A stretch of 64,000 bases of DNA from Sorghum bicolor (GCF_000003195.3 NC_012872.2:55161695-55225694); one strand, 5' to 3'. Counted from the stretch's first letter, positions 23,648 through 36,533 are shown. Notes: generated from the letters alone by a model not told the origin. A program made the numbers and translations.

Positions 23648-25620
23648 TAGGTGGGAACTAATTTATTAATTTTGTAAATTTTGGAATAATCTACTATTTA
23701 TTTTATTAACTTTTTAAACGGATCATTGTAGGTGTATTCTTGATAAATTCAGCAAATACGTCTTCCGTATTTTAAGCGGCATTCAGTATACGATACGATC
23801 GGGCCAGGGCAAGTGGAAGTGGGCAACTGCCCTCGCCGCATGGCATGATGGCAAATCCGCCACCCTCGTCTGTTCGGTTCGTCTCCGACTCCGAAAAAAA
23901 AGGAGGGAAACACAAGAGACGCCTCCGCCAGTCCGTCGTCACATCCTCCCTCCATCTGCCCGGAGCAGCCCATCCCCTCTGGTGAAGCTATCTGTGACTG
24001 TGAGTTCCCATCTTTCCCTCCCCATTGGGTTCCCTACTTCCGCGTTCCGCTCGCGCCGACACCTGTTCATGGAAAAGGAGGCAAGAAACCCCCACGGCCA
24101 AACGGACGCTTTACTTCGAATTGTCTCAGTCATTCTTCTTTCTTTAAAGCAATGCAAAGCCTTCAAATTAGCAAGCTAGATTTGAACCAAATGATTATTT
24201 GTTGATTTTGTCCAGAGTATAGGATTAGGGTTTAAAAGAGAGTTTTCTACGGCATTGAAATGATCAAGTTAAATTAGGGTTTTAAAAACGAGATCTCTGC
24301 GGCATTGAAATGATAAAATGGAGCTGTAAATCAGATGAAACATTAAGCTTGGGATGAATTATGTTGTTTGAATCACCTACAATCAGCAAATAAGTGATGT
24401 ATGTTTTCAAAAGAGGACATTACCAGAGCCAATAATGAATTGAAAAAAAATGTCCTACTATTTAGGCCATCAAGGGCTATGATGTTGGATGCTTTGTTTC
24501 TCCTATACCAACCATCTTGTATTGATTGATTTTGGCAAGCAACATTATTAGTGGGTTTTTTTATTGCTAAACAATATTACTTGTGGTTTCCTTCATTTTG
24601 GTAAAGACTGTATCATTACTTCATTCATTCTTGCTGCAAATCTTTGTCTCTCTATGTTATTAATGTTAAAAAAATTGTCAGGTGGCATTACTATTTATAC
24701 AATATCACTTAAAAAAATATCCTTATGCTTATGATATGATTTCTGCCTATTTTGCTACTGCTACACCCCTAATTTTGTAATGTTTGCTGACCTTTCGTTG
24801 GAGTGTAGGTTACCCCCTTCTCTTGCTTCATGTGAATTGTATATCTTTTTCTTTGGGGCACAATTTCTCCTATCTGGTGGGTGTCTAGTTTTTTTAGTTT
24901 CCCTTAGTAGTCACTGGGTTATCTTCAGTCAACCATTTCGTATTATGGTCAGCAGCTATAGCCTCCCACTCTAAAAGGTCCCCCTGTGTCTCAAACCCTA
25001 CCTAGCTCCCGAATCCACTTCCTTGCCGATTTTGCGTTGTTGGTTTTGTTTAGCCGCACATCGTCGATCCTTATGTAATGCTGGTTCTGCCTTTCTCTTG
25101 TTGAGAATTTTGGTACTGTGGTTCACACTAGTGTTAAGTTAGTGTCTATGTTGTGCTTAATAATGATTCTATGGGCATGGGAGCTGTTTCTATTTGCCTA
25201 TTATCTATTCATAAGCAGTGATGGAAGTACTCAGATGGTGCATGTACAAGGGACATGTCTGCCTCTTGGTATCTTTAATTTGATCTGTACATTTATTTCT
25301 CGAATGAGCAATTGATTCATGAAATTCAGAGAATTGGGATTACTTGTGCGGATGGATCCTCATCCTAAGGAATTTTACAAAATAATATTGAGTGCAAACG
25401 CCATGGATGACGAAAGCAAATGGCTATGGTAAAGCTTTATGCAGTTCGTTTTTTAAGTACTTCTGGTGTATGAGGTTCTACACGAAAAGCGCTACTAGCA
25501 TGAATCTCTTATTTCTGTAGACACTTATATTATATTCTCTTGCTGTATTGACAAATGGTCAAAGGCATATGCTATTGATTTATGAGTTTTGTGTTATTGT
25601 TCCTTCTCTAATCTCTAGTA

Positions 25621-25695
25621 CTCCATCCATCCAAATTATAAGATGTTCTGGCTTCTAGAAAAGCCAAAACGTCTTATGATTTGGAATGGAGGGAG
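25621..25695. mobile_element. 75-bp Stowaway MITE, near-perfect hairpin
   Basis: CTCCATCCATCCAAATTATAAG is inverted at the right end (CTTATGATTTGGAATGGAGGGAG), with TA on both sides. Almost the entire element is inverted repeat. It lies upstream of the BAH-RRM coding start, probably in a 5' UTR intron. Confidence 0.8.
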
Positions 25696-26753
25696 TACTA
25701 TTCTTTTATGGCAATGAGCATTCAGCATTCATGGAACCTTTAAAGTTTCTTTCATACTAGTAGTGCTTATGTAAGTCAGAGAGAATGTATCATAGTGATT
25801 TGTCATTTGTCCAAAAGTAAATAAAACTCAGATCAGGAGTTCTCTTTCAGCATGACTGGAATGATTAATGATCCTTCCAAGCTACTTTTTATATTTCAAT
25901 TCTGTAGCGATTTAATTATCATGGACAGGGGTACCTACACCTACGCTATATGTTCATGAAGTAATCAACATTGGTTTGTACTGATCTGTTGACTGTTGCT
26001 AGATGAAGATGCATATTTAGGAACTTTGTTGAGCATGGAAATGAGGTAGGTTAGTGCAACATGTTGCAAAAAACGACATATTGCTTGAGGGGTTCTCTCT
26101 ACATTGGCTTTTGCAACACTTCATGCAAGTGAAATACACAAGCTTCTAAATTGTGGATGTCAGTTAATAGCAGATCAGCATATTGAATATTGGGTGATAT
26201 GATCCCATCTTGGCAACTGAAGTGTCTTCATATTTTTTTTAACTATTTATGCAACATGTTCTTTTTGATACCAAATCTTAAGCATCAAAAGTATATACAT
26301 TTTAACTTTTATTAAGTTTTGAATTTACTAGTTAAAAACTACGCACAAACTCACAAATTCTTTTCACTTACAATCAGTTGTACAACTGAAGCAAGTGGCC
26401 TTTTAAGTTTTAGATTTAGAATCATAGCGAAATATGTTGGTGACATTGTGAATCTTTACAGTAAGATCTACTATTGTAGCATAGTAAATGATAAAACTAA
26501 GGTGCCTCCCTACAAAAACTATGTATTATTTTTCTGATTATATTTAATTGTACTGAAGCATGCCCAAATAGGAGCATAATGGTTGTGTGAGACTGATATA
26601 TCGATTAAGTTTTCGGCCATATTTTGCAATATACTGGGCCATTTACTGCTGTTCCAAGCTGATTTATTCGATATGCCATATTGGCATCTTCTAGTGACTG
26701 ATATTGACATGTCACATGTCCTACATGCTGGACAATACAACTGATATTTATTA

Positions 26754-26900
26754 CTCCCTCCTTTCCAACTTATAAGATGTTTTGGCTTTTTTAGATACAT
26801 TGTTTGTACTATGTATCTAGACATAATGTATATCTAAGTACATAGCAAAATCTGTGTATCTAGAAAAGCCAAAACGTCTTATAATTTGGAATGGAGGGAG
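26754..26900. mobile_element. Stowaway MITE, 147 bp
   Basis: CTCCCTCCTTTCCAACTTATAAG left and CTTATAATTTGGAATGGAGGGAG right, TA on both sides. It is a longer relative of the 75-bp element at 25621. Confidence 0.85.
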
Positions 26901-27048
26901 TAGCTTGATGCTACCAACTATTGGTGGAAACAGGGAGCCTTCTATTTTTATGTTGCCCCGCTACTCTTAAAGATCTATGGAAAAAGGGACCACTTGCAAT
27001 GAAGAGCTTACGTTTTACCCCTTGTATCGTGGACATAGATAGTACAAC

Positions 27049-27301
27049 CTCCATTTCAGAAAGGTTCCAGTTCTAGTTTTGTTCAAAGTCAGATCATTCT
27101 ATCTTTGACCATCAATTTCTAGAAATTCGTATAATTTAATATCATAAAATCATTTATTTAGATTTACCATGAGAAATACTTTCATATAATATCTAATTTG
27201 CATGCTAAACTATATGAATTTGCAAGAGTTGATGGTCAAAGATAGAAATGTTTGACTCAAGACAAAACTAGAACTACAACCTTTCTTTTTGAAAGAGGGA
27301 C
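27049..27301. mobile_element. MITE with long inverted ends
   Basis: CCTCCATTTCAGAAAGGTT plus TCTAGTTTTGTTC at the left is inverted as GACAAAACTAGAACTACAACCTTTC at the right. An inner pair ATCTTTGACCATCAA / TTGATGGTCAAAGAT is also present. The target duplication is unclear. Confidence 0.6.
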
Positions 27302-27548
27302 TATATCTTGCCGCTAGGACTAGTAAGACAACTGTTAAAACTTCCTAGGTCAACAATGAAAGGGAAATAGTCAAATTAAAATATTGTAAAAATTGAGAAC
27401 ATGTTTTTTCTTGAAGTTCCACATTAATATTTTTCCCGAGTAGTTTAGGAATTTGGTTTGCTCAAGTTTTTGTGTAGTTAGATGACAGAATCATCGGTGA
27501 AAAGACTGATTGTTCTTGTTTTCTACTGTTCGGTGCGGGGGTGGTTTT

Positions 27549-27570
27549 GTGTGTGTGTGTGTGTGTGTGT
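27549..27570. repeat. (GT)n microsatellite
   Basis: About eleven GT units in a row, upstream of the BAH-RRM coding start. Confidence 0.8.
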
Positions 27571-27762
27571 TTTTCACAGACTTTGTGTCCTTTGTGTATT
27601 CTCTTATCTCTTAATGAAGTGATATGCTACCCTCTTGCTTGTCCGAGAAAAATAATCATCGGCTACACAAACTAGTTTATGCTTTGCTTAAGGTGCTGGT
27701 TTTGCTTCATCTATCTTGTAGTTTAATGTCCCGAGTTTCTAATTGTAGGCTTATGATAAGCT

Positions 27763-30700
27763 ATGAGTGCGCCACCACCTGCCAGCGCCAGAATGGATGG
27801 GAATTGTGAGAAAATCCAATTCTCATGGGGGAAGTGTATAGCTAAAGGTGTTAAAACAGGTTCACGAATCTATGGGTCCTTCACATTTGACAATGTGAAG
27901 TATTCGTTGTATGACTGTGTCTACCTGTTTAAGCATGGTGATCCTGAACCATACATTGGGAAGATTATTAAGATTTGGGAGCAAAATAAGGCTAAGAAAG
28001 TAAAAATTCTTTGGTTTTTCCTCCCTGAGGAGATTCAGAAATATTTAAGAGGTCCTGTGATGGAAAAGGAGGTTTTTCTTGCTTCTGGTGATGGTAGTGG
28101 GCTTGCGGATATCAATCCGCTGGTATGTTTCTCATAATGTCATTCCTATGTTCTGCCTTGTTTTTTTTGTCGTCGTCCTTAACTTCTTATTCTGACATCA
28201 TGCCCATAGGCTTGTGCATTTTGAGTCCATAAATATTTTATCAATATTAATCAGAGGTGCTTGCTTATTGTTAGTTTGGAGTTAATGAATCAAAATGCTT
28301 GCTTCTAGTTGGTTTGTATTTGATGGATCAGAATTATCTGTTTCTTTTTAAGTTTCTCTCACTTATTGCAGCAGTGAGAGCTATAATTCAATTAAGTGCA
28401 TGATCTTGATCTGCTTTAGTGCTATGGTGGTATTGTTGTTAATTCTCTGTTTCATTATCACTAATAATTGCTTGCATTCTTTCTTCCTCGTTTAGTTGCA
28501 CTGAACATTCTTGGAGTTACTTGGAATTCTGAAATGTCTTTGACAATGTGTAACATGCCAAATCTGTCTCGATTAGTACTCCCTCTGTTCTGAAATATGA
28601 GCGTATTTCATATGGGAAAAGTCAAAACTTTACAAACTTTGATCAACAATTAGTCAAATTATATACAAGTTTAGGACATAAAACCCGTGTCAATAGATTT
28701 ATATCCAATGAGCTTCTGAGATGATATTGATTCTTTAGCAAATAAAAATATACTGTAAGAGAAATTAAGGGTCAAATTCTGCTTTGTTTGACTTTCCTCT
28801 GGTCAAAATACATTTATCATTTTGGGGCGGAGGGAGTAAATTTTGGTCTACTTGCCAGCCAATTGTCAAAACTAAATATGAATTATCCTGTGTCTTTTAA
28901 TTGGTTATTCATTCAAATTTACATAGTACATAACTACATATAGTAAGAATGGCGTGAATATGAAATTTTCCTTTTGTGACAGATTCACAAATTAGAAATG
29001 TAATTCAGTAGTAAAAAGATAGATTCACAAATTACAAATGTAATTCAGTGGTAAAAAATTTGAATCTCAGCGTGCAACAAATCTGCCAACAATTTGAATC
29101 GTTTCTAGTCGGAGGTCAACAGTTAACTTTCATTGAGCTAGTTGAGCATGCTAATTAAGTAGTGCATGTCATTGAGTGTCAATTATCAACTACAAATGTG
29201 CATGGTTGAACACTTCCAGCTCTCATGTTTCGGAGTTGTAAATGTTAAATCTGTCATTTTTCCAATTTTGGATTTATCTACTACTAAAAGGTTTCAGTGG
29301 TCATGTGTTTCTTAATTAGGAAGCTATTGCTGGAAAATGCACTGTTATATGCATTTCAAAAGACGAGAGGAATCGCCAGCCTTCGCCTCAGGAACAAACA
29401 ATGGCTGATTATATCTTCTATAGGTGCTTTGATGTTAAAAACTGCACACTTTCTGATGAGTTGCCTGATAAAATCACAGGGCTGGAAGGTCAGCAAAGGA
29501 TCTAGACTTGATTTATGCCCTAAAAATTTGTCTGGTAATGTTTTCAACTAAAGTGTCTAATTATAGTCCTTGTGGTGCAGTTAATGTTCTGCTGAATCCA
29601 AAAGACGAGCAAGGCATGTCCAGTGCCAGTGCAGCAAATGTTCTGCTGAATCCAAATGTGGATGAGGTTTTAGCTGCCACATTCACTGCTCCCTGTTCAG
29701 TCACTAAAGAGGATGATGAAAGTCTGGCTACTGCAATTCCCCTTCCTCAGGCATCAGTTAAGGAGGTGGATGAAAATCTGCCTGCTGCTATTCTCCTTTC
29801 ACAGTCTGTGGTCAAGAAAGAGGATAAGAAATCAATAGCTGCCATTCCCCTTTCTCATTCAGCAGTCAAGGATGAAAACCAAGTTGTTTTGGCTCCCCAT
29901 CCACAGTTATCAGTTACGGTCAACATTCTGAAACAAAAAGAGTCACAGAAAGCTCATGCTGGCGAGAGGCCACGAAAAAAGTTGAAATTATCCCAAGAAG
30001 CTACAGGGCAGGACATAGTCCCATCTATTACTGACAAAAGACCTGCGCAAGCTGTAAATTATTTAAACTGACTATTCCTTCACACAGTTCCTGCTATTGT
30101 TTTCTTAGCTGTTTCTTGAGTACATACAAACATGCTCCCTTTTTTTATTTAACGTTACAATCTTACAAGAATGTGAAGAGATATTACTGCATCTTTCTAA
30201 ATTGTTCCATACCAAGTTTTGTACATGATTACATTTTTCCAGACCCAATATGTCTCTATTCATTGGTCACTGAAGTTAATGAGAGGTGGAATGAGGAGAA
30301 AAATGTACCAATGCAATTGTGAGCATAAGTTTGGTAGGGTATATGGTCATATATGAGAGGTGGATTGAGGAGACCAATGTCCACATCTGTGATCGCAAGT
30401 TTAGTAGGACATATGGTCATATTGTGCTCCTTACATTGATTGGCCAACGGTCATAATCTTTATGAACTTTTAACTGTCAAATCGATTAGAGTTTTGTCCC
30501 ATGTCTACTGCACACCAGCAATATTCCTCCTGTCTACGGATCATTTGTCTGATTTTTTTACTGCTTTTGTTATACTTTCATTTTTTACCAATTACTATTG
30601 TTTAGTGTTTCTTACTGATTTTTCACCATATTTCCTTTTTTTAATACTAATACATTTTTCTGTTATTTAACAGGACAGAAGCACTTGGTTTAAATTTGTG

Positions 30701-33417
30701 AGTGATCTTTCTGCGCTACATATGCTACCCGAAGAATGCCATATCTATGCTTGAGTATCCATTATTAATCAGAATTACCATAAACTGATTACTATGTCTA
30801 GGACCTTAAATTTTATGTGATGATCTTTTTAACAAATATTTCAGCGATGGGATGACAAATTTCTACAGAGGGCTGATAAGCAGGGGACACTTGTATATAT
30901 TCAAAATCTTGATACTCAGTTTGGAGGTGCTGACTTAGAGGTAGCATCCTGTCTATTTGGTTGTCATAAGCCCAATCTTCTTCTCTATTATATTCCTGGC
31001 CTAATATTTTTTCAATTATGTGAATATCTTCTGCTGTCTGTTTAGTTGCAATTCTATTTCTGCACACTCGTCTCCTACAGTTTTTCTTTCCAATAATACA
31101 TTCTTTTCAATCTCAGTACTGCAGTGTTTGTTTTAGGCTTTGTTAGTACTACTATACTATTTTGTTTGTTTTATTTTATTTACTCCTACATCCCCTTCAA
31201 CAGTTTTTTCATGACAATAATGTTTGCAGGAGCTGGTTCGTGAAGCACTACAGCTAAGTTGCATTGCCAAGCCCATTAACCACCCCACCTGTGATGATCC
31301 AAACAACGGTGAGTTGTTCACTAGTTCAAGTGAAACACTGGGCAGTGGTGGTGTGGTTCGCGTATGTTGGGGGGGGGGTCACGAAGCTGGGGTGGCACAT
31401 GGCATAGGGATTTAAATGACCTATTGTTGACATAGAAAAAGGGGAAAGGGTGATGGACCGTTGGATCCACATCAAGGTTACTAAATTGGCTAGTCATCGC
31501 GATACCTACCAGGACGTCGACCACTCGACCTGGTTGGTCTAGTCATCTATATAGTCGTCCTGTATATACCAGGACATAAATGTAGGGTACATATATTGAG
31601 CGTCAAGACTATATTTCTGGTTAGATGGATCCAGAACTCCATATTCTTGTGCTGCTATAGCCTTTTCTATAAGGGATGCAGCATCTGGAGAAGCTGAGTA
31701 TGCTGAACCAGCGGCAGCTGATGAGCTCATCTTCGTGCTCCCTTCCTGCGCACCTGCAACCTTTCCTTGACCCCTGCTGCCCTACAGCAGGAGGGAGGAG
31801 GAAGCAGCAGGGAAGATGCACGGACGAGCAGGCGAGCAGCTGGGAACTGGAAGGGAGGGAGGACGGAGGAGTGGATGAGATGTAGCTGTTGCACGCGCAC
31901 AGCAACTTTGCAGCCAGCGGCTGAAGGTTTCACAGGGTGAGGAGGTGAGGGAAAGAGTGGGAGAGAGATAGGAGAGGAACCCTAATAGGCTTGGCCCAAA
32001 CAGAGTTAGCCAGTTCTGAAGCAGCTCATCTGCCTATTTGATGTCTAGTCAGTTAGGGTACCTATTCAGACGATTAATCGTGACTAGTTGACAATTAATT
32101 GGACGACCACGTTTTTTATCGCTCTGATCGAGTCGGAGTGCCTAATCGAGTGCTGGGTATGGGGCGATGAATCGTGATGAATCATGATTAATTGGATGAT
32201 CTGCATCATCCTACCACCCAAAGTTGGACTGATATTTGGCCTCATATGTCGATAGATGTATATACTTTTCCTTAATTAAATATATGTTCCATAAATGGTC
32301 AGCTTTGTCCATTTAGTGGTGGACTGGTATTTTTCTTCTTGGTTCTTGCAATTTAACTACAAGTGGTTTTTTTATCTGTAGGAAAAGCATATGCTATATT
32401 CAGGACTAAAAATGATGCTGATGTGGCTATTTCAAAAATCAATTCAGGCTTGGTTGTTGGTGGAAGGTATGTGTTTATACCTGGATGTAATTTACTCTCT
32501 GTGTTCAGTGCCAATGTGTCATTATTTTGAATTTTGCTTGAGTGGGGTTTTATATGCTGTGTCAACTGTTGAAATCTCGTGGCAGATCAACTGCCAAAAA
32601 TTATGAGTTAGATCAAAGATCTTCTGTGGGGATGCTCTGACTCACTGGCTAGTTAATAAAGTTTGTCGAGCATGATTTTCTTGGTTAGCTACTGTTAATT
32701 CTTGTCTATTTTATAACTTGCAGACCACTCTACTGCAGCAAAGGTTTACTCAAGGTTCCAAAATCTTCAGGAACTCTTGTTGGGCACTTGACCTTACGCA
32801 ATATTAAAATTGGTAAAAGACAGCGAGAAGAGCAGGTGGGTGTTTTATACTCCCTCCATCCCAAATTGTGAGTCATTCCAAGAATTTTGAAGAGTCAAAA
32901 ATATCAAGTTTGACCAAATTTCAACTAAGTATTATTAGGTTCTTCATTAATTATATTTTCATAATATATCTATTTGATGCCACAAAACTTTGTAATTTTT
33001 TCTATAATTTTGGTCAAACTTGAGATGCTTTGACTCTCCAAGATTCTCGGAATGACTTACAATTTGGGATGGAGGGAGTAATAAACTCCGCGATTTTTTC
33101 CTTTTTCCTTTGCTTGGTATTTGATGCAACTGTCTGTTCTGCAGAGGAAGTCTGTATTGACGTCACATTGCTCTCAGCCCAACACGATAGAGTATGAGAT
33201 GGCCTTGGAGTGGATGATTCTAAAAGAAGAACACAGGAGAAAAATCAGGAAACTTCACGAGGTAGGCGTAATTCTGTTGAAGATCTGTATGAATGCGTTA
33301 TCTTGTGTCTCACATGCAGAACCTAATTTTGCATCTTCAATCGGTTTGTAGATGCATAGAGATCACAGGAAAGGGTTTGCAAGTATGGGCAGCAAGAGTG
33401 CAAGGATAGAGAAGTAG
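27763..33417 (+). CDS. BAH and RRM domain protein, ASI1/SG1-like
   Basis: Probable orthologue of Arabidopsis ANTI-SILENCING 1 (SHOOT GROWTH 1), a nuclear factor that binds RNA and intronic heterochromatin and promotes full-length transcription across it. Exons: 27763-28122, 29320-29488, 29581-30053, 30674-30697, 30845-30940, 31230-31308, 32382-32466, 32724-32835, 33145-33261 and 33352-33417. All are GT-AG with matching phases; the product is about 526 residues. The BAH domain spans about residues 20-170 (YGSFTFDN, EPYIGKIIKIWE, ILWFFLPEEI, KEVFLASG, MADYIFYRCFDV). A low-complexity linker has three degenerate VK(E/K)..DE..A.IPL repeats and a basic RPRKKLK motif. The RRM is at about 356-430, with RNP2 LVYIQN (358-363) and RNP1 GKAYAIFR (401-408). 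A basic C-terminus follows. Two TATGAT-type leader bases and an AG at 27747-27748 suggest a spliced 5' UTR, whose first exon may lie near 23900-23980 (inferred). Confidence 0.9.
28579..28836. mobile_element. Stowaway MITE in BAH-RRM intron 1
   Basis: CTCCCTCTGTTCTGAAATATGAG left, TCATTTTGGGGCGGAGGGAG right, TA on both sides. Confidence 0.82.
28981..29060. repeat. 40-bp tandem duplication in BAH-RRM intron 1
   Basis: Two adjacent copies of a 40-base unit beginning AGATTCACAAATTAGAAATG, differing at about four positions. Confidence 0.75.
31309..32381. other. BAH-RRM intron 6 filled with transposon-like sequence
   Basis: This 1.07-kb intron carries GACTAG/CTAGTC and GTCGACC/GGACGACC words on both sides (about 31485-31560 and 32050-32200). 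A GC-richer middle holds a 63-codon minus-strand frame (31730-31539). The layout resembles a non-autonomous hAT-type element carrying foreign sequence, but no target duplication was found. The flanking splice sites are intact. Confidence 0.4.
32850..33078. mobile_element. Stowaway MITE in BAH-RRM intron 8
   Basis: CTCCCTCCATCCCAAATTGTGAG left, CTTACAATTTGGGATGGAGGGAG right, TA on both sides. It lies only 15 bases after a splice donor and about 65 bases before the next acceptor. Confidence 0.88.
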
Positions 33418-33784
33418 CAGGCTGGTTCTTGTGCCATATCAGATGGAGGCCTTCGTAATTACCACTTGATGATGGACAAGTTTCATATGTGGAAGACGGT
33501 TGTGCACAGGTTTTTTTTTCTTTTGTTTGCAGCTGAACTCATTTCGTGTACTAAGTGCACCATACGTTGACTGCTGATGTTAATTCTCCTTAGGAATGGA
33601 AAGGAGCAAAAATCGCAGGACAGCCTTAGAAATTAGAATAGCCTAGGCAGGATCCGTTGCAGCAAGTTTGATGACGTGCGTACCAATGGGTTCCTTTTTT
33701 TTAATGACGTGCGTACGAGCAACACCAAGAGGTCTGTTTGATTATAGGGTTTGTTTGGTTGGTGACCAAAAGCTGCCATGCTAA

Positions 33785-34011
33785 GGCCTTGTTTAGTTTG
33801 CAAAAATTTTCAAGATTCTCTGTCACATCGAATCTTTGGTTGCATGTATGGAGCATTAAATATAGATAAAAATAAAAACTAATTGCATAGTTTATCTGTA
33901 ATTTGTGAGATGAATCTTTTGAGCCTAGTTACTTCATGATTGGACAATGTTTGTCAAATAAAAATGAAAATGCTACAGTAGCCAAAAACCAAAATTTTTA
34001 CGAACTAAACC
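33785..34011. mobile_element. Tourist-like MITE downstream of the BAH-RRM gene
   Basis: GGCCTTGTTTAGTTTGC left and a truncated CGAACTAAACC right, with TAA on both sides. The interior matches the 243-bp subfamily closely. Confidence 0.8.
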
Positions 34012-34065
34012 TAAAGGTTCGTCTGCAACTGTTTGGTTCACTGCCGCAATTATAGCATGATATAC

Positions 34066-34293
34066 GCCCTGTTTGGTTTTAAATGTTAAAGTTTATTGCT
34101 CGTCACATTGAATTTATGGGCACGTACATAGAATACTAAATATAAACTACTTATGAAACTAAAAGTATAGCTAGAGAGTAATTTGCGAGATAAATTTTTT
34201 GAGCCTAATTACTCTATGGTTGGACATTAATTGTTAAATAAGATAAAAATATTGTGGTACTCATTAAACTTTAACAACACCAATCAAACACCC
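34066..34293. mobile_element. MITE related to the Tourist-like group
   Basis: GCCCTGTTTGGTTTTAAATGTTAAAG left and CTTTAACAACACCAATCAAACACC right are inverted. The inner words CGTCACATTGAATTTATGGG and TTAATTGTTAAATAA recall the other Tourist-like copies. Confidence 0.6.
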
Positions 34294-34539
34294 CCATACT
34301 TTTTTAACATCTCACCTCACATGTCATAGACTTATTTTTGTGCCAAATCTTGTCACAAGTGTAGCTTTGATTTTGGTCGCTACATTTTCTTTGATAGTAG
34401 CTTGCCTGGCAAATTAAGTTCCTAAATCAATGATTTGTGCACCGGCTGACCACACTCCTTCCTCTGAGCCAGCCCTCGCGCGTGCTCGTCGAAGCCAGGC
34501 TCGCACGGGCGCCAATCAGATTAAGGTATTGGAGTACTG

Positions 34540-34935
34540 TGGCGCAGTGATCTCAGACGAAATGACCAAGCTAAAAGTCTTCACAAACTACTACTACATG
34601 CTGCTTGGGACAGAAATCCAGCTTGCTTGGCACTTTGACATGTAGACGGTACACTCTGGACAGCAAACAGTGGACCCAGGCCTGCTCACTGCCCCCTTCA
34701 CTCTGGCTGAAGCAAAAACGGCTATTGCTGGCATGAACAAGAACAGTGCTATGGGGCCTGATAGTGATAGCCCACACTATTCTCCTTGCGAAGAAGCATG
34801 GCGTCATCACCCTCGACGCCCAGAGACCAATATCCCCTCAAAATCTGTCGGTCAAACTACTAACCAAGATGATGACAGCGCGACTACTGAAAGAGATTAC
34901 AAAATTGTTGCGTTTGATCTGACCTGCCTTTTCTA
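34540..34935 (+). pseudogene. L1 LINE reverse transcriptase fragment, internally deleted
   Basis: The first part reads VDPGLLTAPFTLAEAKTAI followed by MNKNSAMGPD, the start of a plant L1 reverse transcriptase domain. After a deletion and frame change (near 34765), a second frame reads RPISPQNLSVKLLTKMMTARL, the next conserved block. A stop interrupts the upstream part (34643). Neither an endonuclease nor a complete catalytic core remains. Confidence 0.75.
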
Positions 34936-36180
34936 GCTAGCAAGAAACAAGGCATAGACAACTTATTTTAGAACACCGAATAGAATAACTGTTTCTTCCA
35001 AAAAAATAATAATCTAAAATTAGACTCATAACACAAATAGCTACTCTCTTGGGGTTACTCAAGCCTATCGTTTTAGGTGGCATACTAAGATGACCCTCTA
35101 GGCTTCTTGTGTTTTTCCAACTCTGGTTTTGAAGGCTTAGGCATTTCAACATTGGTTTGGGTGAAACTTGTTAAACACTAGCTCATAAAATGGTTATGTA
35201 AGGAAACTATAGCGGGAAGAAGTTCGTTTTTTCACTAGAAGGGTGAAATCATCTAAACTGGAACATGATTTTTCTAGCATTTTAGGTAAAAGCTGTTTGC
35301 AAGTGACCTTATTGCTTTTACCAAATGCGGTCTAATACTATAGCTATCATCCAAATATGGCCCATCTTTTAAGTCTGGTTTATTGGAACTACTCTATTAG
35401 GGGCCTTGGGGGTGGCACATTTAGTTTTCATGAGAATTGAAAATGAGAAAAACAAGTGTATGAGCTAGTACATTGAAAATGAGAAAACAAGTGTATGAGC
35501 TAGTACATTTAGTTTTTACGCGAGGTCCTAGGTCAGGCTGGCGAGGCCCTATGGCCGGCGTGAGCTCCTTCCCCATGCACGACGTGCAAGCTCCATCCCA
35601 GCCCGTCCCTAGCACTGGTGGATGGAAGCGTAGCCCCGTCCCTAGCACTTGCGGGCGGGCGTGCGGCCTCGTACCTGGCTTCAGCGGGTGAAGGTGTGGC
35701 CCCGACCCCGGAGCGGGCGGGTGCAGGCACAACCCCATCCTCTTAGGTCGACGAGCCCTCTCGTGCACTCCCCTGACTACGCCCACAACATGTGAGCCTC
35801 CTCCCTTTCACTATGGTTGCCATCGAGTCCCCTCCTTTGTCTACGGTCGTGGCCGGCGAGCCCCTCCATTGACTACTTCGCGCGCCTAGCACCAACTAGT
35901 CAGCAAAGAAGAAGATGGAGTCTTGCAGTCCATAACGTGTAGGGTCCACTTGTGAGTGAGAGAAGCTTTTTCGAAAGCCACAACTATTTAACCAAACAAG
36001 ATTTCAGCTTTTCAAGCGTTTTCATAGCAACTTTTGTAAAAAGTCATATACCCTAGTATTAATTTCTTCAATGATTGGGTCGCTAGGATTTATGAAATAC
36101 TGACATCATTTTCTAGGTAATATTTTGTGACTGAAAATACTGTTCATTGATAGAAAAAATACAAAGCGAACAGAGCCTAA
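34936..36180. other. Intergenic spacer with a GC-rich block and a small tandem repeat
   Basis: A unit of about 35 bases starting ATTGAAAATGAGAAAA is duplicated in tandem at 35436-35506. A GC-rich patch at about 35515-35900 has loose internal repetition (CGTCCCTAGCACT twice) and no recognisable protein. It may be a relic of captured gene sequence. Confidence 0.45.
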
Positions 36181-36447
36181 AAGCATGTGTAATAAGAAAA
36201 AAGAGAATTGTTGCAAGTGCACGCAACGCAACTAGTACATCTTTGTCTCTTTGCAGCCTACCGCTCCACCGTGCCTAGAGAATGGGTCCCACACGACAGC
36301 GAGAGGAACCGGGAACAGCCAAACGGCACAAGAGCCGGGAGCAGGGTTTTTGGCTGGGAGACCCCAACCGCACCAGGACCAGAGTGGAAGGTCAGCCTAA
36401 CGCCACCGCCGCCGTGCTCGCGCCGCACGCAACTCTCAACTCTCTGA

Positions 36448-36481
36448 CGCCTCCGCCGCCGCCGCCTCCTCCTCCTCCTCC
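36448..36481. repeat. CCG/CCT trinucleotide repeat in the NAA50 5' leader
   Basis: A run of CCGCCGCCGCCG then CCTCCTCCTCCTCCT about 50-85 bases above the NAA50 start codon. Such pyrimidine-rich leaders are common in grass housekeeping genes. Confidence 0.7.
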
Positions 36482-36533
36482 GTCGACTCCGCCGAGAAAG
36501 ACGCAAACCAAGGAGGGAGGAGGGAGCGCGAAG

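Noticed and set aside
25621..25695. miRNA precursor-like hairpin
   Set aside because: The near-perfect hairpin is explained by a Stowaway MITE with TA duplication and CTCCCTCC-type ends.
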